From assembly GCF_900111485.1 (NCBI RefSeq), contig NZ_FOIC01000004.1, forward strand, positions 62,001-126,000: DNA of 64,000 nucleotides. Direction: 5' to 3'. This document shows positions 34,429-42,102 of the stretch, piece after piece; positions within the stretch are counted from its first letter, which is position 1; each line of letters opens with the position of its first letter. This DNA is from Natrinema hispanicum (lineage in GTDB: Archaea > Halobacteriota > Halobacteria > Halobacteriales > Natrialbaceae). Under the pieces are notes generated by a model. It ran no database searches. It had not been told where the DNA came from and was given only the letters and a program-made list of their open reading frames with translations. The position numbers and the translations under genes are program-made.

Positions 34429-34932
34429 TCACTGGCTTTCGGACGCGTCGAGGGAGTACGTACACTCTTCGTAGCGCTCGTTGCCGATCGTGACTGGTTC
34501 GGTTGCCGTCTGCTCGAAGCCAAACGCTTGGTAGAACTCGTTGCCGACGTCGTTTGCTGCAAGCACCATCGCGTTGATGTGCTCGACGCCCTGCTCGAAC
34601 AGCCGGTCGCGGGTCTCGGTCAGGAGATCGCTCCCGATTCCCTCACCCCGGTGGTCGGGGTCGACGTACACGCGGAGGATCGTCCCTGTGTGTTCGTCCG
34701 GCTCGAACGTGGCGTGTGCGAACCCAACGATCGAGTCGTCCCGCTCGGCGACCAGCATGAGTGCCTGCGACCAGATGATCGAGTCGCGAATCAACGCCTC
34801 GGTGTACCAGTCGTCGACCCCTTCCTGAATCGACTCACGGCTCAAAATGTCAGGGTAGTCGGCTTCCCATGACGAGTGTGCTACACGCTGAATAGCGTCG
34901 ATATCGTCGGTCGTCGCGTCGCGAATTGTCAT
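34429..34932 (-). CDS. GNAT-family N-acetyltransferase
   Basis: The protein has 167 residues. It begins MTIRDATTDDIDAIQRVA and has the acetyl-CoA loop DPDHRGEGIGSDLLTETRDR near 93-112, then AMVLAANDVGNEFYQAFGFE. This is an ordinary GNAT fold; the acceptor is unknown. It lies on the reverse strand between the two methylmalonyl-CoA mutase subunit genes and begins close to the start region of the small subunit, so it probably interrupts an older gene pair. It has no other link to the pathway. Confidence 0.9.
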   Translation of the reverse strand: MTIRDATTDDIDAIQRVAHSSWEADYPDILSRESIQEGVDDWYTEALIRDSIIWSQALMLVAERDDSIVGFAHATFEPDEHTGTILRVYVDPDHRGEGIGSDLLTETRDRLFEQGVEHINAMVLAANDVGNEFYQAFGFEQTATEPVTIGNERYEECTYSLDASESQ

Positions 34933-35046
34933 ATGGTACCATCCATCTATCCGAAATTAATTCTTTCCCCAGGCGAGACCGTCGTTTCAACGGCTAAACT
35001 AGCTGACTCCGATAGAATCATACACCTCCTCTTCGAATCGCGGTCC

Positions 35047-35463
35047 ATGAGTACCGAGAACGATGAGCGGACGATTCGATGCATGGTAGCGAAAGTCGGT
35101 CTTGACGGCCACGACCGTGGCGCACACGTCATCGCTCGAGCGTTCCGTGACGCCGGCTTCGAGGTCATCTACTCCGGACTGCACAAGGCACCAGACGACA
35201 TCGTTCAGGCCGCAGTCCAGGAGGACATCGACGTCCTCGGAATCTCGATTCTCTCCGGGGCCCACGACACGCTCGTCCCGAAGATCATGGATGGGTTGGA
35301 AGAATACGGCGCGAAAGACGACACGCTCGTGCTCGCCGGCGGCGTCATTCCGGATGAGGACCGCGACGAACTCAAGGACACAGGTGTTGCGGCGATCTTC
35401 GGCCCCGGAACGTCGATCGAAGAGACGATCGAGTTCGTTCGCGAGAACGCACCCGACCGGTAG
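35047..35463 (+). CDS. Methylmalonyl-CoA mutase, small (B12-binding) subunit
   Basis: The protein has 138 residues. The cobalamin site DGHDRG near 20-25 supplies the His ligand, and SILSGAH and GGVIPDED form the rest of the B12 fold. It pairs with the large subunit at 32719 to make active mutase. The ATG at 35047 is chosen because the family starts about there; the longer open frame upstream overlaps the divergent GNAT start region and is not conserved-looking. Mutase chaperone (MeaB) and epimerase genes are not in this window. Confidence 0.93.
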   Translation: MSTENDERTIRCMVAKVGLDGHDRGAHVIARAFRDAGFEVIYSGLHKAPDDIVQAAVQEDIDVLGISILSGAHDTLVPKIMDGLEEYGAKDDTLVLAGGVIPDEDRDELKDTGVAAIFGPGTSIEETIEFVRENAPDR

Positions 35464-35489
35464 GCGAAAAGACACGCGAGTTCAGCCGC

Positions 35490-35520
35490 GAGACCAGCAG
35501 GTCCTGCTGGAGACCAACAG
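35490..35520 (+). terminator. Hairpin with flanking direct repeat after the mutase small subunit
   Basis: CCAGCAG-GTC-CTGCTGG (35494-35510) is a perfect 7-base hairpin starting 31 bases after the stop. GAGACCAGCAG at 35490 and GAGACCAACAG at 35510 form a direct repeat. It may end transcription, although it lacks a clear T run. Confidence 0.35.
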
Positions 35521-36020
35521 AACGTGGCAGAAACAATAGACATATTCTAAACTCTCGTTTTAGAGTTATATTCGTGATCGAGCCGATCCGAGTTCACTCT
35601 CGGCCAGCGTCGAGTGTCGCTGCGTCGACGATGTACGAGGGCCGTTTTCCGAAGGACAGGCTGAAGATCGGCAGTTCGGCGGCTTTGCGGGAACGGTAGT
35701 GGGGCTGTGGTCGACTTCGTGATGTGGGTTGAGTGTTACTATGATCGCATCGATCGGTTCCGATTCATAACGGATCTGAGAAGTATATAAATCAGAACTG
35801 TATGGTGAAATGTTCTGTAAAAACGACTCGAGACTCACTCGAGTATCACCACTCACGAGTGATTTGGACGTGATGTAATGGCACAAGTGCGGTGGAGGGC
35901 TGGGCGTCCCGCCACCGTGGTTCGCGGGCGACAGCGCGTGGGGTCGACCCACAATTGTATTAGCTTCCCTGAAGTAATGAATATAGTGGCTCGTCTATCG
36001 AAAGCGACTCAGGCAGTCTG

Positions 36021-36080
36021 CTGTCAGTCAGTGCCGGCCGGCCGCGACCGTCCTGCGGTCCCGCCGGGACCCAGTGACAG
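36021..36080. repeat. Nested inverted repeat, possible structured element
   Basis: Outer arms CTGTCA (36021-36026) and TGACAG (36075-36080) enclose GACCG-TCCTG-CGGTC (36046-36060) and further CCGGC/GCCGG pairings. It lies just beyond the 3' end of the alpha/beta hydrolase gene and could be its terminator or an insertion-element end. Confidence 0.35.
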
Positions 36081-36136
36081 GAACCAGTCCCAGCACGAGT
36101 GACGCCGCCCGAGACGGGTTCTGCAGTGTCAGTCGA

Positions 36137-36772
36137 CTATCCCAGGTTTGCCTCGAACCAGTCGGCAGCAACGTCGGCGACCTCCTCGAGTTGGCCCGGC
36201 CCCTCGAAGAGGTGGCCTGCGCCCTCGACGACGTGCAGTTCAGTTTCGCAAGTGAGCGCGTCGGCAGCGTCGCGATTCAAATCGAGCACCTGCATGTCGT
36301 TGCCGCCGACGATCAGCAACACGGGGGCTGTAACATCCTCGAGAACCGGTGTCGCGAGGTCGACGCGGCCACCACGGGAGACGACGGCGTCGATGTCGGT
36401 CGCGTCGCGGGCCGCTCCGCGAAGCGCCGACGCGGCACCGGTACTCGAGCCGAAGTAGCCATACCGGAGTGATGCAGTTTGGGGGCGGTCTCGCAGCCAC
36501 TCGGTGACCGCGACGAGTCGGTCGGTCAACAGCGGAATGTCGAAGCGGTTTTCGCGTCGTTGGTCTTCGGCTTCGGTGAGCAGATCGAACAGCAGCGTTC
36601 CCAGCCCCCGCTGTCGGATCACGTCGGCGACGTAGTTGTTGCGAGGGCTCTTCCGGCTACTCCCGCTCCCATGGGCGAAGACGACGAGCCCGTTTGCCCC
36701 CTCGGGGACGACGAGTTTCCCCTCGAGGTCGACGTCGTCGACCGGAATGGACACGAGGTTCGATTCCGACAT
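36137..36772 (-). CDS. Alpha/beta hydrolase (dienelactone-hydrolase-like)
   Basis: The protein has 211 residues. HGSGSSRKSPRNNYVA near 34-49 holds the oxyanion HG motif, the nucleophile elbow is GYFGSSTGAASA near 105-116 (G-S-S-T-G), and the late acid and base are in VGGNDMQVLD and GAGHLFE. This is the family often fused to a phosphoribosyltransferase in bacteria. It hydrolyses an ester or similar bond of unknown identity. It is divergent from the AMP phosphorylase gene with about 160 bases between the starts. Confidence 0.88.
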   Translation of the reverse strand: MSESNLVSIPVDDVDLEGKLVVPEGANGLVVFAHGSGSSRKSPRNNYVADVIRQRGLGTLLFDLLTEAEDQRRENRFDIPLLTDRLVAVTEWLRDRPQTASLRYGYFGSSTGAASALRGAARDATDIDAVVSRGGRVDLATPVLEDVTAPVLLIVGGNDMQVLDLNRDAADALTCETELHVVEGAGHLFEGPGQLEEVADVAADWFEANLG

Positions 36773-36932
36773 AGTCTCCGTTCGACGCCTGCTGTCTTAG
36801 TAGCGCCACCCACTGATCACTCGAGATGACTGTGTCGCAACACCGCCAGTTATCGGTGACGACGCGCCCCAATCAGGGGCGCGAGACCCGTCCCATATCG
36901 TTTTGCTTGTTGGTAGTGTTTAACACAGACGA

Positions 36933-38408
36933 ATGCGACTCGAGACCACCCGGATCGACATCGGAACGACCCGGCCACTTGTTCTGTTGAACACTGTCGA
37001 CGCGACCGAGCTCGGCGCACACCCGCTCGATCGGCTCCGGATCGAGGAAAACGGCACGACGACGGGGATCGTCAAGGTAACCGACGAACTGGTCGAGCAG
37101 GGCGTCCTCGGGGTGACCGAGCCGCTGCACCACGTTCGCGGTCCCATCGACGTGGCACTCGCCGGAACACCGCAATCGGTTCAGTACGTCCGCAAGAAGC
37201 TCAACGATATCGAACTCGAGGACGACGAACTCGAGGCGATCGTCAAGGACATCCACGAAAACCGGCTGTCGGACATCGAACTGAGCGCGTACGTGTCGGC
37301 GGTGTATGCAAACGGCCTCTCCTTACAGGAAACCAAACACCTCACGCGGGCGATGACCGACATCGGCCGGCAACTCTCGTGGGACGCGCCAGTCGTCGCC
37401 GACAAACACTCGATCGGCGGCGTGGCGGGCAACTGTGTCACGCCGATCATTGTCTCGATCGTCGCAGCCGCCGGCCTGACGATGCCGAAGACCTCCTCGC
37501 GTGCCGTGACCTCGCCAGCCGGAACCGCAGACGTCGTCGAGGTCTTCTGTGACGTCGAGTTTTCGATGGACGAAATCGAGTCGATCGTGGCCGAGGCGAA
37601 CGGCTGTCTCGTCTGGGGCGGCGGCGTCGACCTCTCGCCGGTCGACGACGCGATCATCCGCGCCGAAAACCCGCTGTCAATCGACCCGCCGGGCCAACTC
37701 ATGGCCTCGGTGCTCTCGAAAAAGCGCAGTGCCGGGTCGACACACGTCGTGATCGACATTCCCTACGGCGAGGGTGCGAAAGTCGAGAGCCTCGCCGACT
37801 CCCGCGAACTCGCCGACGACATCAAGCGCGTCGGCGCTCACCTCGACGTGGCGGTCACCTGTGCGATCACCCACGGGACGGAGCCGATCGGTCACGGTGT
37901 CGGTCCCGTCCTCGAGGCTCGGGACATCCTCGCCGTCTTGCACGGCGAGGGGCCGGAGTCGCTCCGGTTGAAGTCGGTTCGGCTGGCCGAGATGCTCCTC
38001 ACACACTGTGGCGTCGACGCATCGGCAGCCGACATCCTCGAGTCAGGGGCAGCACTCGAGCGGTTTCGGCATATCGTCGCGGCACAGGACGGCGATCCTG
38101 ATGTCGAACCCGACGACCTCGAACCGGGGTCCGAATCGACGACCGTTCGGGCCGAGCGGTCGGGTGTCGTGACGAGCGTCGACAACAGACAGCTCTGTGA
38201 CCTCGCGCGGCGGGCAGGGGCACCGAAGGACAGTCGCGCCGGGCTCGTCATCCACAAGTCGACGGCCGACCCAGTCGAACCCGGCGACGATCTCTATACC
38301 ATCTACGCGGAGACGGGGAACAAACGCGCCGCGGCGGAGACGCTGGCTGCGGATCGCGAGCCGATCCGGGTGCGGAGCAAGACCGACGCGCTCGTCGAGC
38401 AGCGATGA
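36933..38408 (+). CDS. deoA: AMP phosphorylase
   Basis: The protein has 491 residues, the length of archaeal AMP phosphorylase and longer than bacterial thymidine phosphorylases. An N-terminal barrel extension (1-80) is followed by the phosphorylase domain with KHSIGGVAGNCVTP near 153 and the family signature SSRAVTSPAGTADVVE near 189-204. It releases ribose 1,5-bisphosphate and adenine from AMP, the first step of the archaeal pentose bisphosphate route to Rubisco-dependent 3-phosphoglycerate. The isomerase and Rubisco genes are not in this window. The start MRLETTRIDIG is family-like. Confidence 0.95.
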   Translation: MRLETTRIDIGTTRPLVLLNTVDATELGAHPLDRLRIEENGTTTGIVKVTDELVEQGVLGVTEPLHHVRGPIDVALAGTPQSVQYVRKKLNDIELEDDELEAIVKDIHENRLSDIELSAYVSAVYANGLSLQETKHLTRAMTDIGRQLSWDAPVVADKHSIGGVAGNCVTPIIVSIVAAAGLTMPKTSSRAVTSPAGTADVVEVFCDVEFSMDEIESIVAEANGCLVWGGGVDLSPVDDAIIRAENPLSIDPPGQLMASVLSKKRSAGSTHVVIDIPYGEGAKVESLADSRELADDIKRVGAHLDVAVTCAITHGTEPIGHGVGPVLEARDILAVLHGEGPESLRLKSVRLAEMLLTHCGVDASAADILESGAALERFRHIVAAQDGDPDVEPDDLEPGSESTTVRAERSGVVTSVDNRQLCDLARRAGAPKDSRAGLVIHKSTADPVEPGDDLYTIYAETGNKRAAAETLAADREPIRVRSKTDALVEQR

Positions 38409-38420
38409 GCCTTGGAGCGA

Positions 38421-38885
38421 TTATCGCGTCTCTGAACCGCGAACCACGCTGACGCTCACCGGCGAGCGGCGAACGACCAGTTCGGCGACGCTCCCGAGTA
38501 AGGTGCGACTCGTCTCAGAGCGGCCGTGGCTCCCGATAACGATCTCGTCGATGTCGTGTGCCTCGGCGTAGTCGACGATTTCGCGTGCCGGGTCGCCGAC
38601 CGCCGATTCGGTCGTGACCTCGCCGTCGATCTCGCCGATCAGTTCGCGCGCCTCGTCGAAGAGTTGTGCTTCGACCTCGTGGGCACGGTCGTACCAGGCG
38701 TCGGACCCGTGGAGCGGTTCGGTTCGCACGTCGATGTCGATGACGGAACTGTAGCCGGGATCGGTCGGGTCGATCACGTGGAGCACGTCGAGAGAGACGT
38801 CGTCGTATTCGTCGACCGCGTACTCGAGTGCGCGTTTGGACAGCGGCGACCCGTCGAATGGAACCAGAAGGGTATGTGGCATCAT
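38421..38885 (-). CDS. Universal stress protein (UspA family)
   Basis: The protein has 154 residues. TLLVPFDGSPLSKRALEYAV starts the Rossmann-like fold and IVIGSHGRSETSRTLLGSVA is the ATP-binding G-x2-G-x9-G(S) loop. UspA proteins bind ATP and take part in stress responses. Two consecutive ATGs (38885, 38882) are possible starts. It is convergent with AMP phosphorylase with a 12-base gap. Confidence 0.92.
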   Translation of the reverse strand: MMPHTLLVPFDGSPLSKRALEYAVDEYDDVSLDVLHVIDPTDPGYSSVIDIDVRTEPLHGSDAWYDRAHEVEAQLFDEARELIGEIDGEVTTESAVGDPAREIVDYAEAHDIDEIVIGSHGRSETSRTLLGSVAELVVRRSPVSVSVVRGSETR

Positions 38886-38941
38886 CACATTGTGCTACCC
38901 CCAGTCTCAAAAGCGTATTCCGGGTCGTCGAACGAGCGATC

Positions 38942-39742
38942 TCACCCGGAGAGATCGCGTCGCTCGAAGAATTCGCTACTCACAACGACGAGGACGACGA
39001 CGGCGACCACGAGAAGTGACAGATCGGACCACGAGAGATCGCCGTCGACGAGAATCGCGCCCGGATCGAAGTAGCGTGAGAACGCGATATTGCCAAGCCA
39101 CTCGTAATCGGTGTCGAAGGTAAACGTATCGAGCAAAAACAGCCCGAAGACGATCCCTGCACCCACGGTCTGTGCCCGACGGACGGAATCGAACGTGACC
39201 GAAGCGGCCAGTCCGACGCCAGCACAGGCGAGTAAGTACGCGATGGAGTACGCATGGATGGCAAACAGCCGGCTTACGGAAACCGATTCGCCGATGAGTT
39301 CCACGCCGAGATAGATCGCCAGAAAGGTGATCGCATTGACGAGGACGAGCCCTGGAATCAGTGACAGGAACTTCGCGACGACAAAGCGCGTGCGCGAGAT
39401 CGGTAACGACAGCATCACCTCTGCCGTCCCACGTTCGATCTCACTGGCGACCGTCGATGCGGCGGCGTATGCATAGTAGATCGCAAGCAGCAACACCCAG
39501 CCGAACTGGTAGAGCTGCGAGACGAGATACCCCTCGATCGTCGTCAGCGTCGTCACGCTCCCGACGAACGCCCGCGTCGCCTCCGGCGGCAGCGACTCGA
39601 GATAGGCGTCGAAATCGACACCCGTCTCCTCGATCGACGGAAAGAGCGCGACCGTAAGCACGATCAACGCGATCAGCGCACCGGCGAGTAACAGCGATCC
39701 ACGGAGCCGACGGCCCGCCTCGAACGAGGTGATCTCGAGCAT
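38942..39742 (-). CDS. ABC-2-type transporter permease subunit
   Basis: The protein has 266 residues with six membrane segments: LLLAGALIALIVLTVAL near 18-34, LLAIYYAYAAASTVAS, SLIPGLVLVNAITFLAIYLG, AYSIAYLLACAGVGLAASV, VGAGIVFGLFLLD and LSLLVVAVVVLVVVSS. ERGTAEVMLSLPISRTRFVV is the conserved cytoplasmic loop of ABC-2 (NatB/NosY-like) permeases. It probably pairs with the ATPase at 41126, from which it is separated by a gene on the other strand. The substrate is unknown; export is the usual direction for this type. Confidence 0.88.
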   Translation of the reverse strand: MLEITSFEAGRRLRGSLLLAGALIALIVLTVALFPSIEETGVDFDAYLESLPPEATRAFVGSVTTLTTIEGYLVSQLYQFGWVLLLAIYYAYAAASTVASEIERGTAEVMLSLPISRTRFVVAKFLSLIPGLVLVNAITFLAIYLGVELIGESVSVSRLFAIHAYSIAYLLACAGVGLAASVTFDSVRRAQTVGAGIVFGLFLLDTFTFDTDYEWLGNIAFSRYFDPGAILVDGDLSWSDLSLLVVAVVVLVVVSSEFFERRDLSG

Positions 39743-39884
39743 GCGGCGTCGAACCGTCGCGTCCAGACGGGCAACAGCGGCTTATAGGTGCTGGACTGTC
39801 GGGCGAGACGACGCAACGTAACGCGTTGTTGGTCGCCGAGCGCTCGAGTAAGTCGGTCGTTCGCGGCTGGAACAGGCCTCGTGG

Positions 39885-39890
39885 TTTATG
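39885..39890 (+). promoter_or_regulatory. TATA-like element of the surface protein gene
   Basis: TTTATG is centred about 29 bases before the ATG at 39917, which supports that start and a leaderless transcript. Confidence 0.45.
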
Positions 39891-39916
39891 CCGTAATCAC
39901 CCGTTTCGGATCGGAT

Positions 39917-41116
39917 ATGACGGACGCGGAGCGTGAGTCGACACGGCGACGACGTCGCCGCACTGTCGTCGTCACCTTCGTGCTCGCCGCGGTGGTGTTC
40001 GCCAGCGGCGTCGGCAGTGTCGCTGCGCTCCCCGATAGCGGTGGTGTCGTCGCGCCGCAAGTCAGCACTCCTGACAACGTGACGGAACGCAACGAGTCGA
40101 CCCCGACGGCCGACGGCGATGGCACTGCCGATAGACCAGCCGTCCGCCCTCGTCCACAACCCGAATCGCCGGCACCTGCGGATACCGAGGCCATCGACAC
40201 CTCACGGACAGGACCATCGACGGCGGAAACGGCAGGCTTCCCCGTACTACAGCCGGCTGATGACAACGTCACCGTTGCCGTCGCGGAGAACGAGTCCGTC
40301 CGTGCGGGTGAGACGACGACGATGGCCTTCGAGGTGACAAACGACGGTGATGAGGACGTAACAGACGTCGTCGTCACGCTACGGTCGACAGGGACGGTGA
40401 CGTTTGGCCCGCCGACGGCACCGCAGACGAGCCAGTCGATCTCCCTCGAGGAACTCGACGACGACGAGACCGAGACCGTCACCATCGACGTCAGTGCAGC
40501 CAGGGTCGAACCGGGGGAGTATCCGGTGTTCGCAACCGTCCAGTACACCATCGACGAGGGTGATGAGAACGACGATGATGACGAGGACGACGAGGACGAT
40601 AATGACGACGATGACACCGACGATGACGACACCGACGACGAAACCGTCGTGACTGGCGGCCCTTCCCCAGTGCTGATCCCCGTCGACGATGCTCGGTCGT
40701 TCGACATCACGCCGGTCGGCGACCGGATTCCGGTCGACGGGTCTGGCGTCTATCGGGTTCGGGTGACGAACGACGGCTCCGAGACAGTGACCGACGTCGT
40801 CGCAACGCTGAACGTGACGCCGCCGCTCTCGAGCGAGTCGCCAACGGCGTACATCGGGCGGCTCGAGGCCGGCGAGTCGGAAACGGTTCGGTTCGCCCTC
40901 GAGTCGTCCACGGATGCGATCGAGACGACGACCGGCGTCGAGGTCACGCTCATCTACGACACCGAGACAGGGGACCGTATGCGTACGGATCCGGTGACGT
41001 CGCAAGTCACGATCGCTGACACCGACGAGCCGACCGATGTCGACTCAGTCGCTCCGTTCGCCGCCGTCGCGGTCGTGTTCGTGCTCGCGGCGATCTGGTG
41101 GCTTCGCAGACGGTGA
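39917..41116 (+). CDS. Membrane-anchored surface protein with two CARDB-like domains and Asp-rich linker
   Basis: The protein has 399 residues. A signal peptide (about 11-37, RRRRTVVVTFVLAAVVFAS) is followed by a Thr/Pro/Asp-rich stretch, a first immunoglobulin-like domain (about 110-215: AFEVTNDGDEDVTDVVVTL), an almost purely acidic linker (about 215-243), a second domain (about 255-360: YRVRVTNDGSETVTDVVATL) and a C-terminal membrane helix (FAAVAVVFVLAAIWW) with RRR. Such COG1361-type proteins sit outside the cell and are commonly encoded next to ABC-2 or RND transporters. It lies between the ATPase and permease genes on the opposite strand. The role may be substrate binding or anchoring. 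Confidence 0.82.
   Translation: MTDAERESTRRRRRRTVVVTFVLAAVVFASGVGSVAALPDSGGVVAPQVSTPDNVTERNESTPTADGDGTADRPAVRPRPQPESPAPADTEAIDTSRTGPSTAETAGFPVLQPADDNVTVAVAENESVRAGETTTMAFEVTNDGDEDVTDVVVTLRSTGTVTFGPPTAPQTSQSISLEELDDDETETVTIDVSAARVEPGEYPVFATVQYTIDEGDENDDDDEDDEDDNDDDDTDDDDTDDETVVTGGPSPVLIPVDDARSFDITPVGDRIPVDGSGVYRVRVTNDGSETVTDVVATLNVTPPLSSESPTAYIGRLEAGESETVRFALESSTDAIETTTGVEVTLIYDTETGDRMRTDPVTSQVTIADTDEPTDVDSVAPFAAVAVVFVLAAIWWLRRR
40559..40642 (+). repeat. GAY-codon run encoding the Asp/Glu linker
   Basis: GAC, GAT and GAG codons repeat almost without interruption inside the surface protein gene and encode a Asp/Glu run of about 28 residues. It is a likely site of length variation by slippage. 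Confidence 0.7.
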
Positions 41117-41125
41117 TCGATCGTC

Positions 41126-42076
41126 TCAACTGTCGGACTCCGATTGCGTTTCGCGCTCTCGATCGTCCTCCTCGGACTCGCCGTAGAAGTGCATGAACAC
41201 GTCCTCGATAGACGCCTCACGGACGGTCAGGTCGCGGACAGTGTACTCGTGTAAGCGATCGATCAGCGTGTCGAACTCCTGTGCGAGCACGAGCCGGTAC
41301 GTCTCGTCCTGCCGTTCGACGTGTGCTGTGCCCGGAAACTCGAGCGCCGACGCCGGTGGATTCTCTTCGAGTCGGACGGTGACGACTGTCCCACCCGCTT
41401 CGAGGATGTTGTCGACGGTGTCGAGTTCGATCAGCCGGCCCTTCCTGATGATCCCGACGCGATCGCAGACGCGGCGCACCTCGCTCAAGATGTGTGAGGA
41501 AAAGAAGCTCGTCCCACCTTGTTGCTGGTGTTCATCGAGCAAGTCGTAAAACTCGTTCTGGACGAGTGGATCGAGCCCCGACGTTGGCTCGTCCATGATG
41601 ACCAGCTCTGGATCGTGCATGAACGTCGCGACGATGGCGAGTTTCTGTTTATTGCCACTCGAGTAGGCCTTGACGTTTCGGTCGAGGGGGACCGGAAACC
41701 GCTCGAGCAGTTCGGCCCGTCGCTCGTCGCCCCGGAGTTGGCCGACGTAGTCGAGGACCGCCTCACCCGTTACCCGGTCGTAGAACGTCACGTCACTCGG
41801 GAGGTAGCCGAGGTGGCGTTTCGCCTCGCGCAGTTCGGTTCGATCCGTGACGTCGTGTCCCAGCAGCCGGGCCTCGCCGTCGGTGGGTTTCAACAGCCCG
41901 AGGAGGACGCGAATCGCCGTCGACTTTCCCGCGCCGTTCGGGCCGAGAAAGCCGAAGATCTCCCCGCGTTCGACGGCAATCGAGAGGTCCTCGAGCCCGC
42001 GGACGTCCCCGTAGTACTTCGTCAGCCCGTCGGTTTCGATCGGCGGTGACTCGGCGCTGGTCACAGCGTCAGACAC
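41126..42076 (-). CDS. ABC transporter ATP-binding protein (ABC-2 type)
   Basis: The protein has 316 residues. Walker A is GPNGAGKST at 45-53, Walker B LVIMDEPTSGLDP near 158-170, the H-loop is FFSSH. The signature reads YSSGNKQK instead of LSGGQ, a variant typical of this exporter group. The C-terminal 80 residues form a regulatory region, and the protein ends in an acidic tail with DDRERETQSESDS. It drives the permease at 38942. Both are on the reverse strand but are separated by the surface protein gene, so they are not in one simple operon. Confidence 0.93.
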   Translation of the reverse strand: MSDAVTSAESPPIETDGLTKYYGDVRGLEDLSIAVERGEIFGFLGPNGAGKSTAIRVLLGLLKPTDGEARLLGHDVTDRTELREAKRHLGYLPSDVTFYDRVTGEAVLDYVGQLRGDERRAELLERFPVPLDRNVKAYSSGNKQKLAIVATFMHDPELVIMDEPTSGLDPLVQNEFYDLLDEHQQQGGTSFFSSHILSEVRRVCDRVGIIRKGRLIELDTVDNILEAGGTVVTVRLEENPPASALEFPGTAHVERQDETYRLVLAQEFDTLIDRLHEYTVRDLTVREASIEDVFMHFYGESEEDDRERETQSESDS

Positions 42077-42102
42077 GACGGCTCGAGGCTTATAGTGACG
42101 GC

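Larger units (their letters stand above)
35464..36136. other. Convergent intergenic region with decayed sequence
   Basis: No intact gene is supported in 670 bases. On the reverse strand from about 35740 down to 35594 a short frame reads HYRSRKAAELPIFSLSFGKR then PSYIVDAATLDAGRE and a stop; it looks like the C-terminal remnant of a lost gene that I cannot name. A hairpin AACTCT-N6-AGAGTT (35550-35567) and a nested structure (36021-36080) are also here. A reverse-strand open frame covering 35566-35952 has no family likeness. Confidence 0.45.

Noticed and set aside
35566-35952. Reverse-strand frame of 128 codons
   Set aside because: The sequence is Pro/Ser-rich without a fold. A different frame over its end looks more protein-like, so this one is probably chance.
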